A stretch of DNA of 64,000 nucleotides from Lojkania enalia. Lineage: Eukaryota > Ascomycota > Dothideomycetes > Pleosporales. Of this stretch, positions 45,695 to 58,247 are shown piece by piece (within the stretch, counting starts at the first letter, position 1; every line of letters starts with the position of its first letter). The stretch spans positions 67,512 through 131,511 of the forward strand of contig ML986604.1 of assembly GCA_010094045.1 (NCBI GenBank), written 5' to 3'. Under the pieces are notes generated by a model, which was not told the origin of the DNA, made no database searches, and saw only the letters and a program-made list of their open reading frames with translations. The translations under genes and the position numbers were made by a program.

Positions 45695-48600
45695 TCAGAT
45701 AAGAGAACCACCGCTGTTTCCGGCAGTGACCATCGGTGTCATTCCTCTGTTGTTGACACCCAGAGGAGTCTCATATGCCGGGCTACTGCCGGTTAGAGAC
45801 CCTTGTCTAGCCCGCAAATAACTGTTCGGGTACGTATTTGCTGGCGGAGGATATGCGCCTTGAGCGGGCGACGAAACAAGGGAAGAGCCTGTCATATTCT
45901 GATTACTCCGGCGTCGATGGAGATGCGGCGAGGACTGGGCAGCTTGGGCTGTCACCGATGAACCTATGGAGCCGACGGAGTCATTTGAGTTATTTCTAAT
46001 GTGTTGGGGTGATGTCGCCGTCGTGGTGGGACGGATTTCCGACGAAAGGCTAGGTCGCCTGAATCCTGGAGCGAATGGATTCGTATGTGATGGGTTTGCA
46101 CCCCGCTGATACGTTCCTCCAAGCTCACGCAACCTATTGTTAATAAGTTCGCGAGCAAGACTATCGCGCTCATCTGGTGTAAGTCGTGTAGAGCGCGTTG
46201 CAGGTTGCGAAGCGGTTGTGATATTAGTCGTTGGGGACTGTGGAGGTCTAGCATGTTCGCTCGCCCTAAGCGTCCGTGTGGAGGCTTGATTATTCAAGCG
46301 ACGCCGAGATGGTTGAGATCGCAGATCACCTCGGGAGGCTTGTGATCTCATTGTTTGAGAGGTGTTCATACTATCACGAATGTTCGCGGCCCTTAATGTA
46401 GCAGTTGAAGATTGGTCTCTCAGCATTGTCCGCGAGGTCCGAGTCCTGACACCTTGTGTTTGGAGGAATGGGCCCCAGGGATTATTCATTCGTTGATTCT
46501 GGAATATACGACCACCAGCGATATTAAGTCCAACAGGGGGATGCGAAAAGCCTGGGTAGACAGGTGAAAACCCTTGAGAATTTCGTCTTCCAGCTGCGGA
46601 CGGAGGTCGTGCGCTTACCCTACTTGGAGGGCGGTCAATCATGTCAACAGACGCGGCAGCTTGAGCTTGAGCGATAGCATTTACGGATGATTGAGAGGTT
46701 GGCGTTTCCGTGCCGGGGGTAAGAATGCCGGACGTATTGCTCACTGAACTTGTGGATGCTGCTCGTTCTGCCCGTAGTCCACTATCTGCACTAGATGCTG
46801 CAGTATTCTGAGAGGGTCCGGTTCGATTTGATGGAGAAGTTGGACCACGAGATGCTGCGATGTTGGATGAATTGTCCATCAGCGGTGTTCGCAACCGTGT
46901 TGGAGCTGGAGGCATGAATGGAGAGAATGCTTGAGCGGGACTTGGACGATTTCTGTTCGCAGTGCGAGGGCGAGCAATTGGAGTCGTAGAACGGTGTTCT
47001 TGATCTAACATCGCCCCTGCTCTTTGGAACTCTTGAAGCGCTCGTTGATGATCAGCGAACATCCAGCTGATGCGGGGATTATACTCTTGATGTCGCATCT
47101 GACGACCAGGGCGACGATGGCCAGGTTGCTGTGAGCTGTCTGAATTATCATCAGTGTCCAAGTCAATAGCGTCACCTTGGGAAAACCCTCGATTTGCAAA
47201 CCGGCTATGAGGGTTGCCAAAACCACCCGCATTGCGCATCTGAGCCCGAGACCGACGTCTTTGGAGGGAGCTCATGGCCATGGCAATATCTCCATCTTGG
47301 TCTAGGTCTGAGTTGTCATCGTCTGCCTCAGCATCTTCGTGATTGTACGTTGAGGTTGAGAGAACTGAGGTCCTTCGCCGGAGACCGCGCGACGCGTCCA
47401 TGAACCTAGGATTACCGGCTCGAGAAGGGGGACGGATTGGGGCATTAGGCCGTGGTCGATCTGTAGTAGGTGTTAGAGATCCGCCCATTCGAAGTCTGTC
47501 ATTGGAAATCGCAGTCGCGTCCCACCCAACGGTCGTTCTTCCTCCATCACTATCATCATCCTCATCCATCTCCTCATCCGGTCCGTCGTGCTGTAACATC
47601 CAGCCATCTGCCATGAGCCAAGCCTGACTTTGAGTATCTTCGTCGAGTTCCCGTTCGCCTGACGCGTCCGTAGATGTCGATGATGGTGCATCTGCTGGCC
47701 CTCGTGAACCATTTGCACGATTTAACACCCGTGTCTGCGCACGATTCCGCTGACCGGGTCGGATTGGCCCTTGATCCTCTTCATCTTCCTCCTCGATGAC
47801 GCTTGAAACTGACGAAGAAGCCTCAGACTCTACTATACGACGAGCTCTCCCCTGCACTCTTGATCGATTACTAGGCGGCTGGGGAGTTTGTTCTAGGCTT
47901 GAAGATGCGCTTGGGGAAGCTGTAGACTCAACTTCTCCGTCATCAATGAAGTCGTTCATAGATGAGTTTCCATCCAGCCCATCTTCGTCTTCTTCTTCGA
48001 CCGTGTCCATTTCATCTGTAAACATGTCGGAGACAATGCTTTGACTGTACGACCGTCTGCTACCAGCTTCGCTATGAGTCATTCGCCGCCGGCGACCAAA
48101 TGCTGCCTGAGGTGGTATGCCACGGTGCTCGAGGAATCTCCTCATCATGAAATTCTCGTCTTCCAAGTAGTCATCCCAGCCCTCCATGGGCTCGTCATAG
48201 CCGTCGGGGTCTAAATCAAAGCCCATGTTGTCTACATCCAAATCTTCGCCAGACATGCTATGTTCGGAAAATTCGTCTAGGTCGTCACTGAAGCCTGCGA
48301 AGCTATCTCCCCATGTCAATTCTCCGTTGGCGTCGAAAAACAGTCCACACTGAGCACATTCGCCATCTTCGAGCTCCCAATTGCACATTGGACAGCGATC
48401 CACGCCATCTTCCTGGTCGCGGACCACTCTTAGCGAACGGGCACTATGCCTTGTCGACCGGAAGCAGCCTTTAAAAAGCCCGCCGGTCTTGGGGTCCTTG
48501 TTATCCTTGTCTTGTTGTACAAGGTCTGCCTCTTCTTTCCGCCATTTTTGGTGCTGCTCTAGCGAGTCTCCAGGAGGAAGAAGCTCGGGTCGAGCGAAGA

Positions 48601-49276
48601 AAATGGTCGTCATGTCCCGGATCTAGATTGGCCGAGATATTAGCAAGAGACAAGGAACCGTTGAAATTATATTACTCACAACATATGCTGGCGCTGGGAT
48701 TTGAGTCACCACAGCCCGGCAGTCCGGACACGTTTTACGAGCCTTGTTGCTAGCAAACCATTGGCATAGACACTATATTGACATCAGCTCCCTAAAAGAA
48801 ACATGGGTGCTATACGAAGGCTCACGCTGTAGCAGTAGGTGTGTCCACATGCTATCACGTAAGGCTGATAGAGTAATCGATCGCAGATTTTGCATGTGAG
48901 ATGCGATCGGAGTCCGTCGAAGTCAGACCTCAAAGCCTTGAGATCCTGCACAAAGGTTAGCGGTACATTTCTTCGTCCTATTGTGTGCCCAGCGGAGACA
49001 CACCTCTTCTGCCTTGGTGGGCTTGGGGGGGTCTTCCGCCTTCTTCGTCATCTTCTGCTTGAGGCTGTCTTTGCTCGACGGCCTGGCTGGCTTCTCGCCG
49101 TCAGCAGCCTTGGAGGACCGGCTTGTCGTCGGGGTTCCTCCCCGGACGGATTTGGAGCTCGAGGCCATGGTTTGCGACGAGTGCGAACTGCTGCCGGCAT
49201 GGGACGAGGTGATGGACGAGGACGAGTTCTTGGGGCGGGCTGTGGCGGGCGGGGTGGGCGACGGTCGTGTGTTCAT
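45695..49276 (-). CDS. Large RING-type E3 ubiquitin ligase
   Basis: 1137-residue protein. Exons on the minus strand: 49276-49004, 48945-48826, 48772-48680, 48622-45695 (1138 codons). After a Ser/Pro-rich start, a C3HC4 RING spans residues 109-149 (C109, C112, C124, H126, C129, C132, C146, C149; note ACGHTYCYSCLCQWFASN and CPDC), so it should bind an E2 and transfer ubiquitin. The RING is split by two introns. A second small zinc site, CPMCNWELEDGECAQCG (Cys 239, 242, 251, 254), follows. The remaining 880 residues are acidic, Ser/Arg-rich and probably disordered. The RING recalls yeast Psh1, but I would not assign it. ATG 49276 was chosen; an open frame upstream contains further possible starts but reads like leader. 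Confidence 0.85.
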
Positions 49277-50477
49277 GGCGACCGCGACGCTGTGGGAGAG
49301 CAGGGCAAGAGCAATGCCAAGTAGCAAGTAGTGAAAAGCGGAGCCCTGACTACCGTGGTCATGCACTCGCTCGCCCGGGCAGAACACGATCTGAGGCAGT
49401 CGTCGGGGGTGGGTATGCGCAGTAGTAGGTATGCACAGTAGTATGCATGCGCAGCAGCAGCAGCGGCCCAAGGTCGAGCTGGCGTGCAGTCGCCGCCCTA
49501 GTTGGCGCCAAGATTCCCCGGCCACAAATGCCATCCGCGCCATCCCACATCCACTCTTTTTAAACGCCCGCCCTCCGCTCCCGCCTTCCTCGTCTCGCCA
49601 GCCTCTCCGTCCTGCTGGTCCTTTCTGTCGCCGTGACAGCGCTTGTCTATTTGTGATTTATCCTTGTTCTCTAATTACCTACCATATCGCCCTACGACCT
49701 CGCAGTTGTTACGGACTCGATTCATCGATTCCCTTAGGCTCTCTTTTGCTATCTTTGTTCGCGACAGTCGTTGCTAAACCTTCTTTCCGTGTACTTGTCA
49801 GGTCGCTCCATCTACTTCCTGAGCCTCTAATTGCTGAAGGGCACTAGTTTTGCTGCCCGACCTACAGCTAACTAACATTGAAAAACCATTGCATTTAAAG
49901 AAAAAAAATTTTTTTTTTTTGGACTGTGAGTATTAGCCTCAGTCTCGCCAATACATGCTGACTAGTATCTTCGAGAGTGATCTCTTCCCGTGCAGGGCTG
50001 ATGTCGGAAGCGGGGGTAGGTAGCACACCACATAAGTTGTCAGTATGCCACATTTGGTGTGCCATTTTCCTTGTTCCACCTTCCCCTCCACTCATGATTA
50101 CATACTCCTGGTTCGTTCAAATACATTCGCTTCCTTCAGTTTCTGTCCATCATTAATGCTCAATGGCTGGGTAAATGTGAAAACTCTCTCACTGGAACGC
50201 AACAAACTTTTCGATTGCGACACAAACCGAGAACGCCAATATTCACTCAGTTTCCAATTATTCATGCACGGTACACATATACCGTCAAACTACGTACGCG
50301 AAAGAAAGTACACATCGTCCAATGTCTAAGTAGCGAGAGTGCATGCCTACTACGGTCTTAAGCCCAATGGCGAACACCTAAGCACCTCACACGACAGTCT
50401 GAATTCTCAGCCTGAACAACAATTTGAAACCCGCATCTCTATCTCGAGCAAAAATTGAGCGACATACTGAGCAACTC
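49277..50477. other. Intergenic
   Basis: Leader and promoter of the large RING gene, then the 3' side of the 2OG-oxygenase gene. A palindromic A8T12 tract lies at 49901-49920. No gene seen. Confidence 0.5.
49901..49920. repeat. A8T12 tract
   Basis: Adjacent A and T runs between two minus-strand genes. Confidence 0.9.
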
Positions 50478-51769
50478 CTACTCGATTCGAGCGCGCTTTC
50501 CTGGGCGTGCCTGCTCCGAAGCACCAACCACGACGTTTGGGATGTCTACTTCCTCGATGAAGCCTTTGACAACCTTGCTATCCTCAACGATCTCGTGGTC
50601 GGTATGCTCCACAAAAGCAATTGATTCCTCGAGGAACCTCTTGTGTGCAAGGGTGTCGAACTTCTTTCGAGATTTGCGACGCATCTGCATCTCTTTGCGC
50701 TCCTTGCGGATTCGCTCCTCCATGATCTCGAGGCGATACTCCGCAAAATCATAGTAGAGCTCAGACAAGTCCGAAATAGGACGGACCGTTCTCAACTCGC
50801 TATCGTCCTTTAAGTAAGGAGAACGCGGACGAAAGCTTGTTACAGCAGTAATGCGCTCCTTTGTCCCGAGAGCACGCAGAGCTTGATGAGTGATGTATCG
50901 CCCTTGCAAGATCACCGCACAACCCTAACATGTGAATTAGGAAAGCCATTAATCGTTATAGATGATGGTCGCCTACCTCCTGAGGACCTCGCACTTTGAT
51001 CACGTCACCATTGCCCGTCCGAAGGGCGGTCTCACCCCCTACCATATCAGTGCAGTCGCTCATCATTAACACGCAGACGAATGGGTAGCTATCGGTATGC
51101 CATCCCACTACCGGCTTATCGTCTTCCCATGGGCAGCCAGCAATGCCCTCATCGTCTGCAAAAAATCGCTTCTGCTTGTTGATAGTTGCGATTTCCTCTT
51201 TTGTCTGTTCATCCGATTTGACCGAGATATTGATGTGCGCAACTTCGTAGTCAGACCAAGGGACGAGGTCTACGCCCGCGATTTTCGAAATGATTGCAAG
51301 AGTTTGGGGGTTGTGCCATGCGTCGTGGGTGAAGGGAGCGTATCTATATGCATCAACCTCGTTCTGTTTTAAGAGCTAGGTCAGCTGAGACTCACTTGGG
51401 CGCGTAACCCCGAATTTGACATGCAGCAATATTACTACTGTAACCACAATTCTCCATTACTTCTGGCTTGAAGATTTCCTTCCGCATCTGCTGGATAGCT
51501 TCCGGCGAAAAAAGTTGGAAAGGCTGCGAGACAGCCACAGGGGAAACACCAGCATCCTCTGGATATCCAATGTCTTTCATCATCAGTATCTCCGAGGGAG
51601 GCGTGAAAGCAAGGTGCTTCTTCGGATCGAATTTGAGGACATTCTGGGCCTGTTTTTGAGCTTTGGCATGCTCAATGATAGGCTGGAAATTTGGGCGGGG
51701 CAGCGCCGACATGTGTTGGGTCGCAACCGCAGCCATCGGATCTTTACCCTGGCTTTCGACGTTAGTCAT
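50478..51769 (-). CDS. 2-oxoglutarate/Fe(II) oxygenase-like protein
   Basis: 395-residue protein with the core of an Fe(II)/2-oxoglutarate-dependent oxygenase. Exons on the minus strand: 51769-51396, 51343-50977, 50924-50478 (396 codons). The metal triad is VVGWHTDSYPF (His207, Asp209) and ITHQAL (His260). Arg271, in TKERITAVTSFRP, sits where the 2-oxoglutarate-binding residue is expected. The N-terminal 120 residues (FKPEVMENCGYSSN, QIRGYAPK) are typical of a fungal family of unknown substrate. The last 90 residues form a charged helical tail rich in Glu, Arg and Lys (EERIRKERKEMQMRRKSRKK), possibly a coiled coil or nuclear signal. Reaction type (hydroxylation of a small molecule or protein) is inferred; substrate unknown. 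The ATG at 51769 is the first good start. Confidence 0.85.
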
Positions 51770-54220
51770 TGGATCTAATTCCTGAGTGTCTGTGTGTATG
51801 TGCGTGCTAGGAAACGGTTTTTGGAAAAGATGCTAAGCTAAAATGCATCTGTGTAAGTTGGAGTGAATGAGTCAATCACATACAACACTAATAGTAAACA
51901 GGGAATTCTCCGCCTGCACACTAGCTAGCATGAAAATGATGACGAATTGGGTGAAAGCTGACAAGATACAGGAAATAGACCGCCTGTTCGCCAATGAGCG
52001 CGTAATTGATCACGGCCCTAATGGTGGACTTGGGTGAAGAATGGCAGTACTCCGCGCAAGGGAGATTCACGGCCTAGTTTGATGCCGTAGATAACCATAT
52101 ATGCGCTATACAAGAATAATATATGAACTGACATTTGGGCAAATTAAATAGAGATATATGACGGGTACTGACAGTGGCCGGCAATATCCAATAGAAAGCA
52201 TTTGAAAACTCACCTCTCGAAATGATGGGCTAGAATAGGGGTGCACGCGGGGAGAGGAGGAGAGGAGATAGGGTGGCAATTAGTGGTTGAGTGAGGTCAA
52301 TACCCAAAAAGGAAGTATCCAACAACTGACTAGACAAATAGGAACTATGTCGACCGCTTCGAACAATGGGGATGATATCGAAAGAATGTGGCAACAGAGA
52401 CACCACCCTCTCTTTTATATTTCATCACGGACGTCTAGCCTCTTGTCGAGTGCGTGGCATCGCAGCCCATGGCACATACGCACATCCCGGATTGAGTCGG
52501 CTCTGATACCGCCAGAGCGGTGCATACCTGCCACAAGGACTATCGTCAGATTCCCTCCACCGAAATCGCGTCACGTCATTGGCGTGCATGGATCTCAGGC
52601 TGATTTTGGTTTACGGACGATCTTGCTGAGCGTCGAAGAATCTCGCCCGCTGCGCGTTCAAGCGTTGTCGGAGCTTCTGATCTTATCGCTCTTATCGATA
52701 CTCCTCAGCCCAGGTCACCACTGGCTCAGCAGCACGCTATTCACGAGAAACATTTGCACGCATCCATTGTAATGAAATGCACGGCTACCTTCTAAACACT
52801 GGGGATGGAGAGCTTTCTTCGCGACTTTGTTGCTCGGTGGAAAGTGTTTCTGTTCACGGAAACCCGAGAGCCGCGGTCTGCATCATTTGGGATTCCAGAA
52901 CCATGTGCGCTTTGTCAAAGGTAGTTCAACAAAGGCTGTCACGATGCACTTCAGCCAGACCTCCTCTTCCCCCGGCAAGCCTCCCGACGGCGGGATCGAG
53001 TGTGAACTCGACATGGCCTTCATGCCTTCGTGGATGCCGCCACGAACACGTTGGACTGAAGCAATGATGCGTTAATTGCTGCTTTAGGGGACGGAGACTG
53101 GCCCCTCTGCCGACGATGATAAAGACACGTATATCAAAAGTGGAGGTGCAAATGGGGAGGTGTGGAGGGCTAGCACAGTGCCATGACATGAGGTTATCGA
53201 GGTGGAGTCGTAAAGCGTTGACGATTGTGTGGGTTCCTGGGGTTGAATGGAATTTATGCCTGAAAATGGGGAAGCGCATCAGCCCCTCGATGGGTCTTGC
53301 GCATTGATTATTGCCTACCAGCGACTATCAGCCATGCTCGGGAAAAAATTAGATGACTGTCCCGGCGATCTCCTCGCAAATTTACGGCAGCGTGCATGTG
53401 CATTCGTCTATAGGTACCGCTTCTGCTGCAGCTTAGCATTGCTAAGTCTCAAAAATCCTCTTGGATGCATGACTAGGACTGAACGTCCGAATAACGGAGA
53501 AGTATTGGCCAAAAGCAGGCATTGCGATTAGAGAGCCAATGCCCCTCCTCCCAACCATAGGACCCTGCTTCCACATGTGCATTTTCATTCGTATAGATAG
53601 GCACCGGGTGGCTTCCCCCGTCCGGCGGATTCGAATCCAGATTTCTTGAGCACATGCGCCTTAAGGCATGAGTGCAGTAGCGCAAGAGACAAGAAGAAAC
53701 AGTGGGTTCATGGTTTCTAATTATGACAAGGTCAAAAGGGCACTGGTCCGGGATGGTTATGCATTTCGAGCCGCACCAAAGCGAACGAGCAGGAGTGGCA
53801 TGAGGGTGACTTCGGTGAAATCTCCACGTCAACGCATCCCATGACGAAGACTGCGGGGTATATGATTCAAAGACGGGGAGCCAAGGTCGGTAGCTACCAA
53901 CTCTCCAGGCGGCAGGGTTCTGGGAGGGTTCCAATACGAGCATTTGCTACCCCCTTTGCACACCCAACGGCTTGCGTGTTTCCAGATTGAAACATTGACA
54001 TTAGATCCCTTGGGTCTGTGGCTCGTGCTCCCGCACTGGGCCCGCAGATCTCGCGTGGACTTGACCCTCGTTTAGATACCTTATCGATAAGAAAGATGCA
54101 GGTTACTCGGCTAGTGTGACTAACGTTTATCCGAGAAGCGTTTTCCCGACGACGCTCGTCCATGCAGCCGCGTGCACCTGACAACTGACAGCTCCCTCTC
54201 GGCACACGACGACCGTCACT
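51770..54220. other. Intergenic between divergent genes
   Basis: 2.4 kb between the oxygenase gene (minus) and COX23 (plus). Plus-strand frames at 52287-52772 and 52777-53075 and minus-strand frames at 52926-53279 and 53473-53943 have no family features. I see no gene or RNA I can support. Confidence 0.45.
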
Positions 54221-54764
54221 ATGGGCGACAAGGGAGAGAAAGGCGAGGCCGGGTCCTGGACCGGCGCGACCGCCGCCAAGTTCGAGAAGTGCACCTCTCC
54301 TCGAGCCACTGTTGCGCCCTTCACCTAACATCGAACTCCAGCAAACAATATAGCGAATATTTTGACCCCTGCCAGGAGGCAGCGAACAGAAGCATACGCT
54401 GTCTCCATCGCAATGGCGGTGAGAAAGAGATGTGCTCCGATTTCTTCCAGTACGTTCAAACAATCCCTCCGTCCTTGTTCCCTGAGATCCGGGTGAATAC
54501 CCATCTCAAAGCACCTTCCTATATGCATCACATGCTGATAGGTCTTTCTCAAACAACAGAGCTTATCGAGACTGCAAGGAGCAATGGGTATGTAACACTC
54601 ATATCTAAGCGCGCCCCTCGCTAGGGCCCCCCCCCTCCTTATCTCCCGACCCAAACAACGGCCACGCTACATTATCAGATGGATCGCTGACCCTGTATCC
54701 TTCCTCCTAGATCAATGCACGGAAAGAAGCTAGAAGAAAGGAAAGGAAAAGCTGGTTTGGATAG
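54221..54764 (+). CDS. COX23: Cox23, CHCH-domain assembly factor
   Basis: 85-residue protein assembled from four small exons: 54221-54288, 54342-54449, 54560-54587 (28 nt) and 54711-54764 (86 codons). It has the twin CX9C motif of intermembrane-space proteins: DPC-x9-C in DPCQEAANRSIRCLHRN, and MC-x9-C in MCSDFFQAYRDC. The second Cys pair is completed only by joining exons 2 and 3, which supports the model. Cox23 is imported by the Mia40 relay and helps assemble cytochrome c oxidase. The tail is basic (INARKEARRKERKSW), as in the family. The donor of intron 1 (GTGCAC) is weak, but CTAAC just before its acceptor looks like a branch site. It has no typical presequence, as expected. Confidence 0.9.
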
Positions 54765-56486
54765 TCAACAATGAATGAGCAGCTTTGGATTCGGTATCTC
54801 CGATCTGTATTTGCGTTGGCTTTTTGGGAGTGAATACTACGGTCGTACGACCAAAAGTTGGGCTAGATCTCAATATGATTGGTTTCCAACTTTGGGAAGC
54901 CGCACGTCGGAGACGGGACGGGTTGGGACGCGATAAGAAAACGAGGCTTTTGTGGGGAACGAGATATCAGATCTCTTCTCTCAAGCCACCGCATCAATCC
55001 GCCGTGCGGAGGATCCGCGCGCCGATTTGTCACTGGCAGACGCATGTTTCCGCAGTGCCTCCTGTAATTATCAGTACCACATACATTTTAATTTTTTTTT
55101 TTTTTTTTTTTATTCTAGTTTCTGGTGCGGCCCGATCGTATCCCTTGAGACAGCCTCCATGCCAGCAAATGAAATCTTCCCGAACTCGGCGGCACCCCGT
55201 GCGCTTTGGCCATTTCTGGTATTTGGATCCATTATCTCTCGGGCTAATTTCGCCGAAAAGGTGCCGAATAGCTTCATTGAGGATCGAGATGGCAGCGGGT
55301 AGATGCGGAGTTTTTGATGACGGTGATGTCTAAGCAGTGTAGTCGAGATGCTGGCGACGCATGCCCTGGCCCTCTTTATTCCCATGCCCTTCTTTTAGGT
55401 TTGTTTACAAAGCCAGATTCCCAATGCATCATTCAGACTCAGAAAATAGGTGCCAGTAGTTGCTCAACGGGGAGACGGACATTCTGCAGCATCCGAGTGG
55501 CGTGTACGGCGTCCGACGAGCACGACGGTCTCACGGTTCCTTTCCCGAAGCAACGATATCCTTGCATGATTGTCAGTGTCTTCCGCCGCTTCGTACGAAG
55601 TAGCTGGGTGTGCTAGAAGGAATATCCTTCCAATCTTGTTACTACTATGATTCGGACTGCTGTTGTACATGATAAGAATTGTGTCCATTGATCCGTAGTA
55701 TCTAGATCCCGTTTCTCAAACGCCTTGAGAAAACCCTCGTTTCAGTTTTGTACACCTTTCGAGCGGTGTATAAATGCGTGCAGGATAGAGAGACCTGGCT
55801 GACCGAGAAGCCACTTTTCTACCCAAAAAGCCCTAACAAACCACTACGATACTACTCCCAGCACCCAACGCCGAACGAATATTATCTCCCCCTCCGCTCA
55901 ACACGACGAACATGATACATACAAGTCTGGCAACCACCCCGAACAGTCCATGCAATACTGGAGAGGATAGCATGGCTTGTAAGACCGCTCATTGATCCTT
56001 TCAACCCGATCGTCTGCTTTCGTGGCTCTGGAGGTGCCGGTCGTAGATTGTCGCCATGATATTTACAGTGCCAACGCACTGCTAGACAAAACTGCTTCGC
56101 TCTAGCTAGGCCATATTTTATCTAGGTGCTAACCGGGGTTGTACAGAAATAGCAAACATGTGTTTAGGCTGGTTAGTTATCGATATGGGTGTTTCGCGTA
56201 CGAGGAAGGCGAAAGGGAGTGATATATGATGGTTGATGTAAGGGGGTGAGGGGTTTGTTGTGGGAGACTGTCTAATAATGTCGTTATTCGTAAGGTAGTT
56301 TGTGTGTTTGCTCCTGTGACGCTGAAGAGAGTATCTGTCTGCTGCTACATAGCGTACTCTACAATTCTGCCACGCTGAGGGAAATCATGGCCTTGCTCCC
56401 ACCGTACCAGACGCATCAAGCGCAATATCTGTTGGTAAAAGTACAATCTATTTGTGTCATGTTTTATACAAATATATGTACAAGTG
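54765..56486. other. Intergenic between convergent genes
   Basis: 3' regions of COX23 and the mitoribosomal gene. A T18 tract lies at 55094-55111. Frames such as 54785-55333 show no family features. Confidence 0.5.
55094..55111. repeat. T18 homopolymer
   Basis: Run of 18 T in intergenic DNA. Confidence 0.9.
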
Positions 56487-57622
56487 CTATACAGATCTCT
56501 CGAACTTGTGCAGAGACTTGGCCCCTGTCTTGAATTCATAGGATCTTTCGAACGAAACCTTCGCCTCCACTTTGTTCCAATCAATCTTCTCCCACCAGTT
56601 CTCGAGATACTTAGTCTTCCCCTTGATGCCGTAGTCGCCTAGCCACACATGCTCCCAAGTGTTCACACACATTAGAGGCGTAATATCTACACCACCCAGC
56701 GGCTTCTTAACCTTGGGCTCTTTCTGTGATGCCTTGCCGAACGAACCTACTGGGTTGATGACTTCATATGAACTAGGGTTGTGCGTGTTAAGATCTTCGG
56801 ATTGACGGCGATAGTGAGCGCCCGATAGAGGAGAGCCTGCGATGTAGGTGGGGAGTATGCGGAACGCGCCACTGGCCGTATCGTTCTTTTCAGTGACCTG
56901 AACCAACCACAAAAACCCCGGGCCGAACATAGCCAATGCGGTTGCAAGGAACTCGGCGCGGAGGGTCTCAATGGAACCAAAAGATTCAACCAGCCGTTCA
57001 GTGAGCAACCGGGATGGTTGGGAGCGGACCTCGGGATTAGTGGCCTGGTTACGTTAGCTTGGAGAGGCCCCAGGTGCTAGTATAGGAAGACGTACGATCC
57101 CCTCAAAGAAGAAATGGTTATTGAATGCCATGGATGCAGCGTTGAAGGCATGGGCCCATTCCGGTCTCCGTGCCCATTCAATCACCAGGTCCTGCGTGGG
57201 CTTATTCTCGAGCTGAGTACCTATCCATGCGTATGTCAGTATATGCAAGATTGGTTGCACTGTAGTTGCAGCGACTAGGGCGAAACCTCAGGCTGCAATT
57301 GCTGTCGGTAGTCGTACCGTGTGTGATGCCATTCAATTCGCCTAGTATATGCTCCATGTAGTCGACCCATGCAGTTTTGAAGCCATTTTTTGACAACAGT
57401 CCCGGTATGCCATTCTGGTTGAGCTCCTCCTCCCTACCGAGGCGGGGAACGGTGTGAATGAGGCGTGCGGAGGGTGGAATAGTGCATCTCTAAAACACAG
57501 TCAACTAGAGCTGATGGACCAGTCGGCCCACCATGAGGCCATGCTTGGGCGGAACTTACTGCAGGAGTTGAGGCCAGAGACTGGACAAGATTCGACCGCC
57601 GTGCGAATGAGCGTATTATCAT
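56487..57622 (-). CDS. Mitoribosomal small-subunit protein, SOD fold (mS42/mS43)
   Basis: 305-residue protein. Exons on the minus strand: 57622-57560, 57489-57318, 57220-57096, 57044-56487 (306 codons). Exon 1 encodes an Arg-rich presequence, MIIRSFARRSNLVQSLASTPA. The body follows the Fe/Mn superoxide dismutase fold: helical hairpin with AFNNHFFFEG (one His ligand kept), SFGSIETLRAEFLATALAMFG, then VNTWEHVWLGDYG. In real dismutases the last motif starts D-x-W-E-H; here the Asp ligand is Asn, and no equivalent of the first His ligand is seen in the N-terminal helix. So metal catalysis is unlikely, and the protein fits the mitochondrial ribosome head proteins mS42 (Rsm26) or mS43 (Mrp1). Which of the two I cannot decide. 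Automated pipelines often label these superoxide dismutase. Confidence 0.88.
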
Positions 57623-58247
57623 GTCTGGCTGTGGCGCGATTGGCAATGCGATGGTTGTCGTCGAGCAGTTACTGATCTTTTTTCCCCGGACGGGCGACCA
57701 AGAATGTTAGGGCCATTGGCGCTGTCCAATCACGACGCGTCATCTCTACAGCTCCACCACGTCTCGAAACCCCAAGCGCCCAGCGCCGCGTTTCATCCAC
57801 TGAAAATACCGCGACAGCATAGCCACACAGTCAAAAGAGTCATATGCCACTGTTACTCTATCCGTGGAGCGTACATAGCCAATTCAGCGTTTGCCGTCCA
57901 CTCGGCGCGTCGCTGGTTCTATTTCGAGATCATGGCAGATCGCCTAACTATGGCCCAACAGCGCGTGAACACAGCTAATTCCGGTAGTTGAATGTCGTGT
58001 GTGGCTGAGAATGCATGAGTATATACTGATTATCAGACCCCAAAGATGTTTTTCTCTTTTTTATCAGTCTAGTTTGTTTCACCGCGCATCTTCGGCATAT
58101 CTCACGAGACTGGCCATTTCCGTCAGTCGAGATCATCGCGTTTCTATTTGTTTCGTCCAAGCTCTGGTCAGTCGTCTTATTTCATATATCACCTCAGCAA
58201 TACGTACCTTTGCTGCTCAGACTTCTTGTTTCTTCGTTCCGTTGACC
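57623..58247. other. Divergent promoter region
   Basis: About 625 bp between the mitoribosomal gene (minus) and the cysteine-rich membrane protein gene (plus). The latter's frame is open upstream to 57999 but reads as leader. Confidence 0.5.

Noticed and set aside
52287..53075. Plus-strand frames upstream of COX23
   Set aside because: No motifs or plausible splice links found.
53626..53660. GGATTCGAATCC, tRNA B-box look-alike
   Set aside because: T-stem does not pair on either strand and no A-box or anticodon arm at the right distance.
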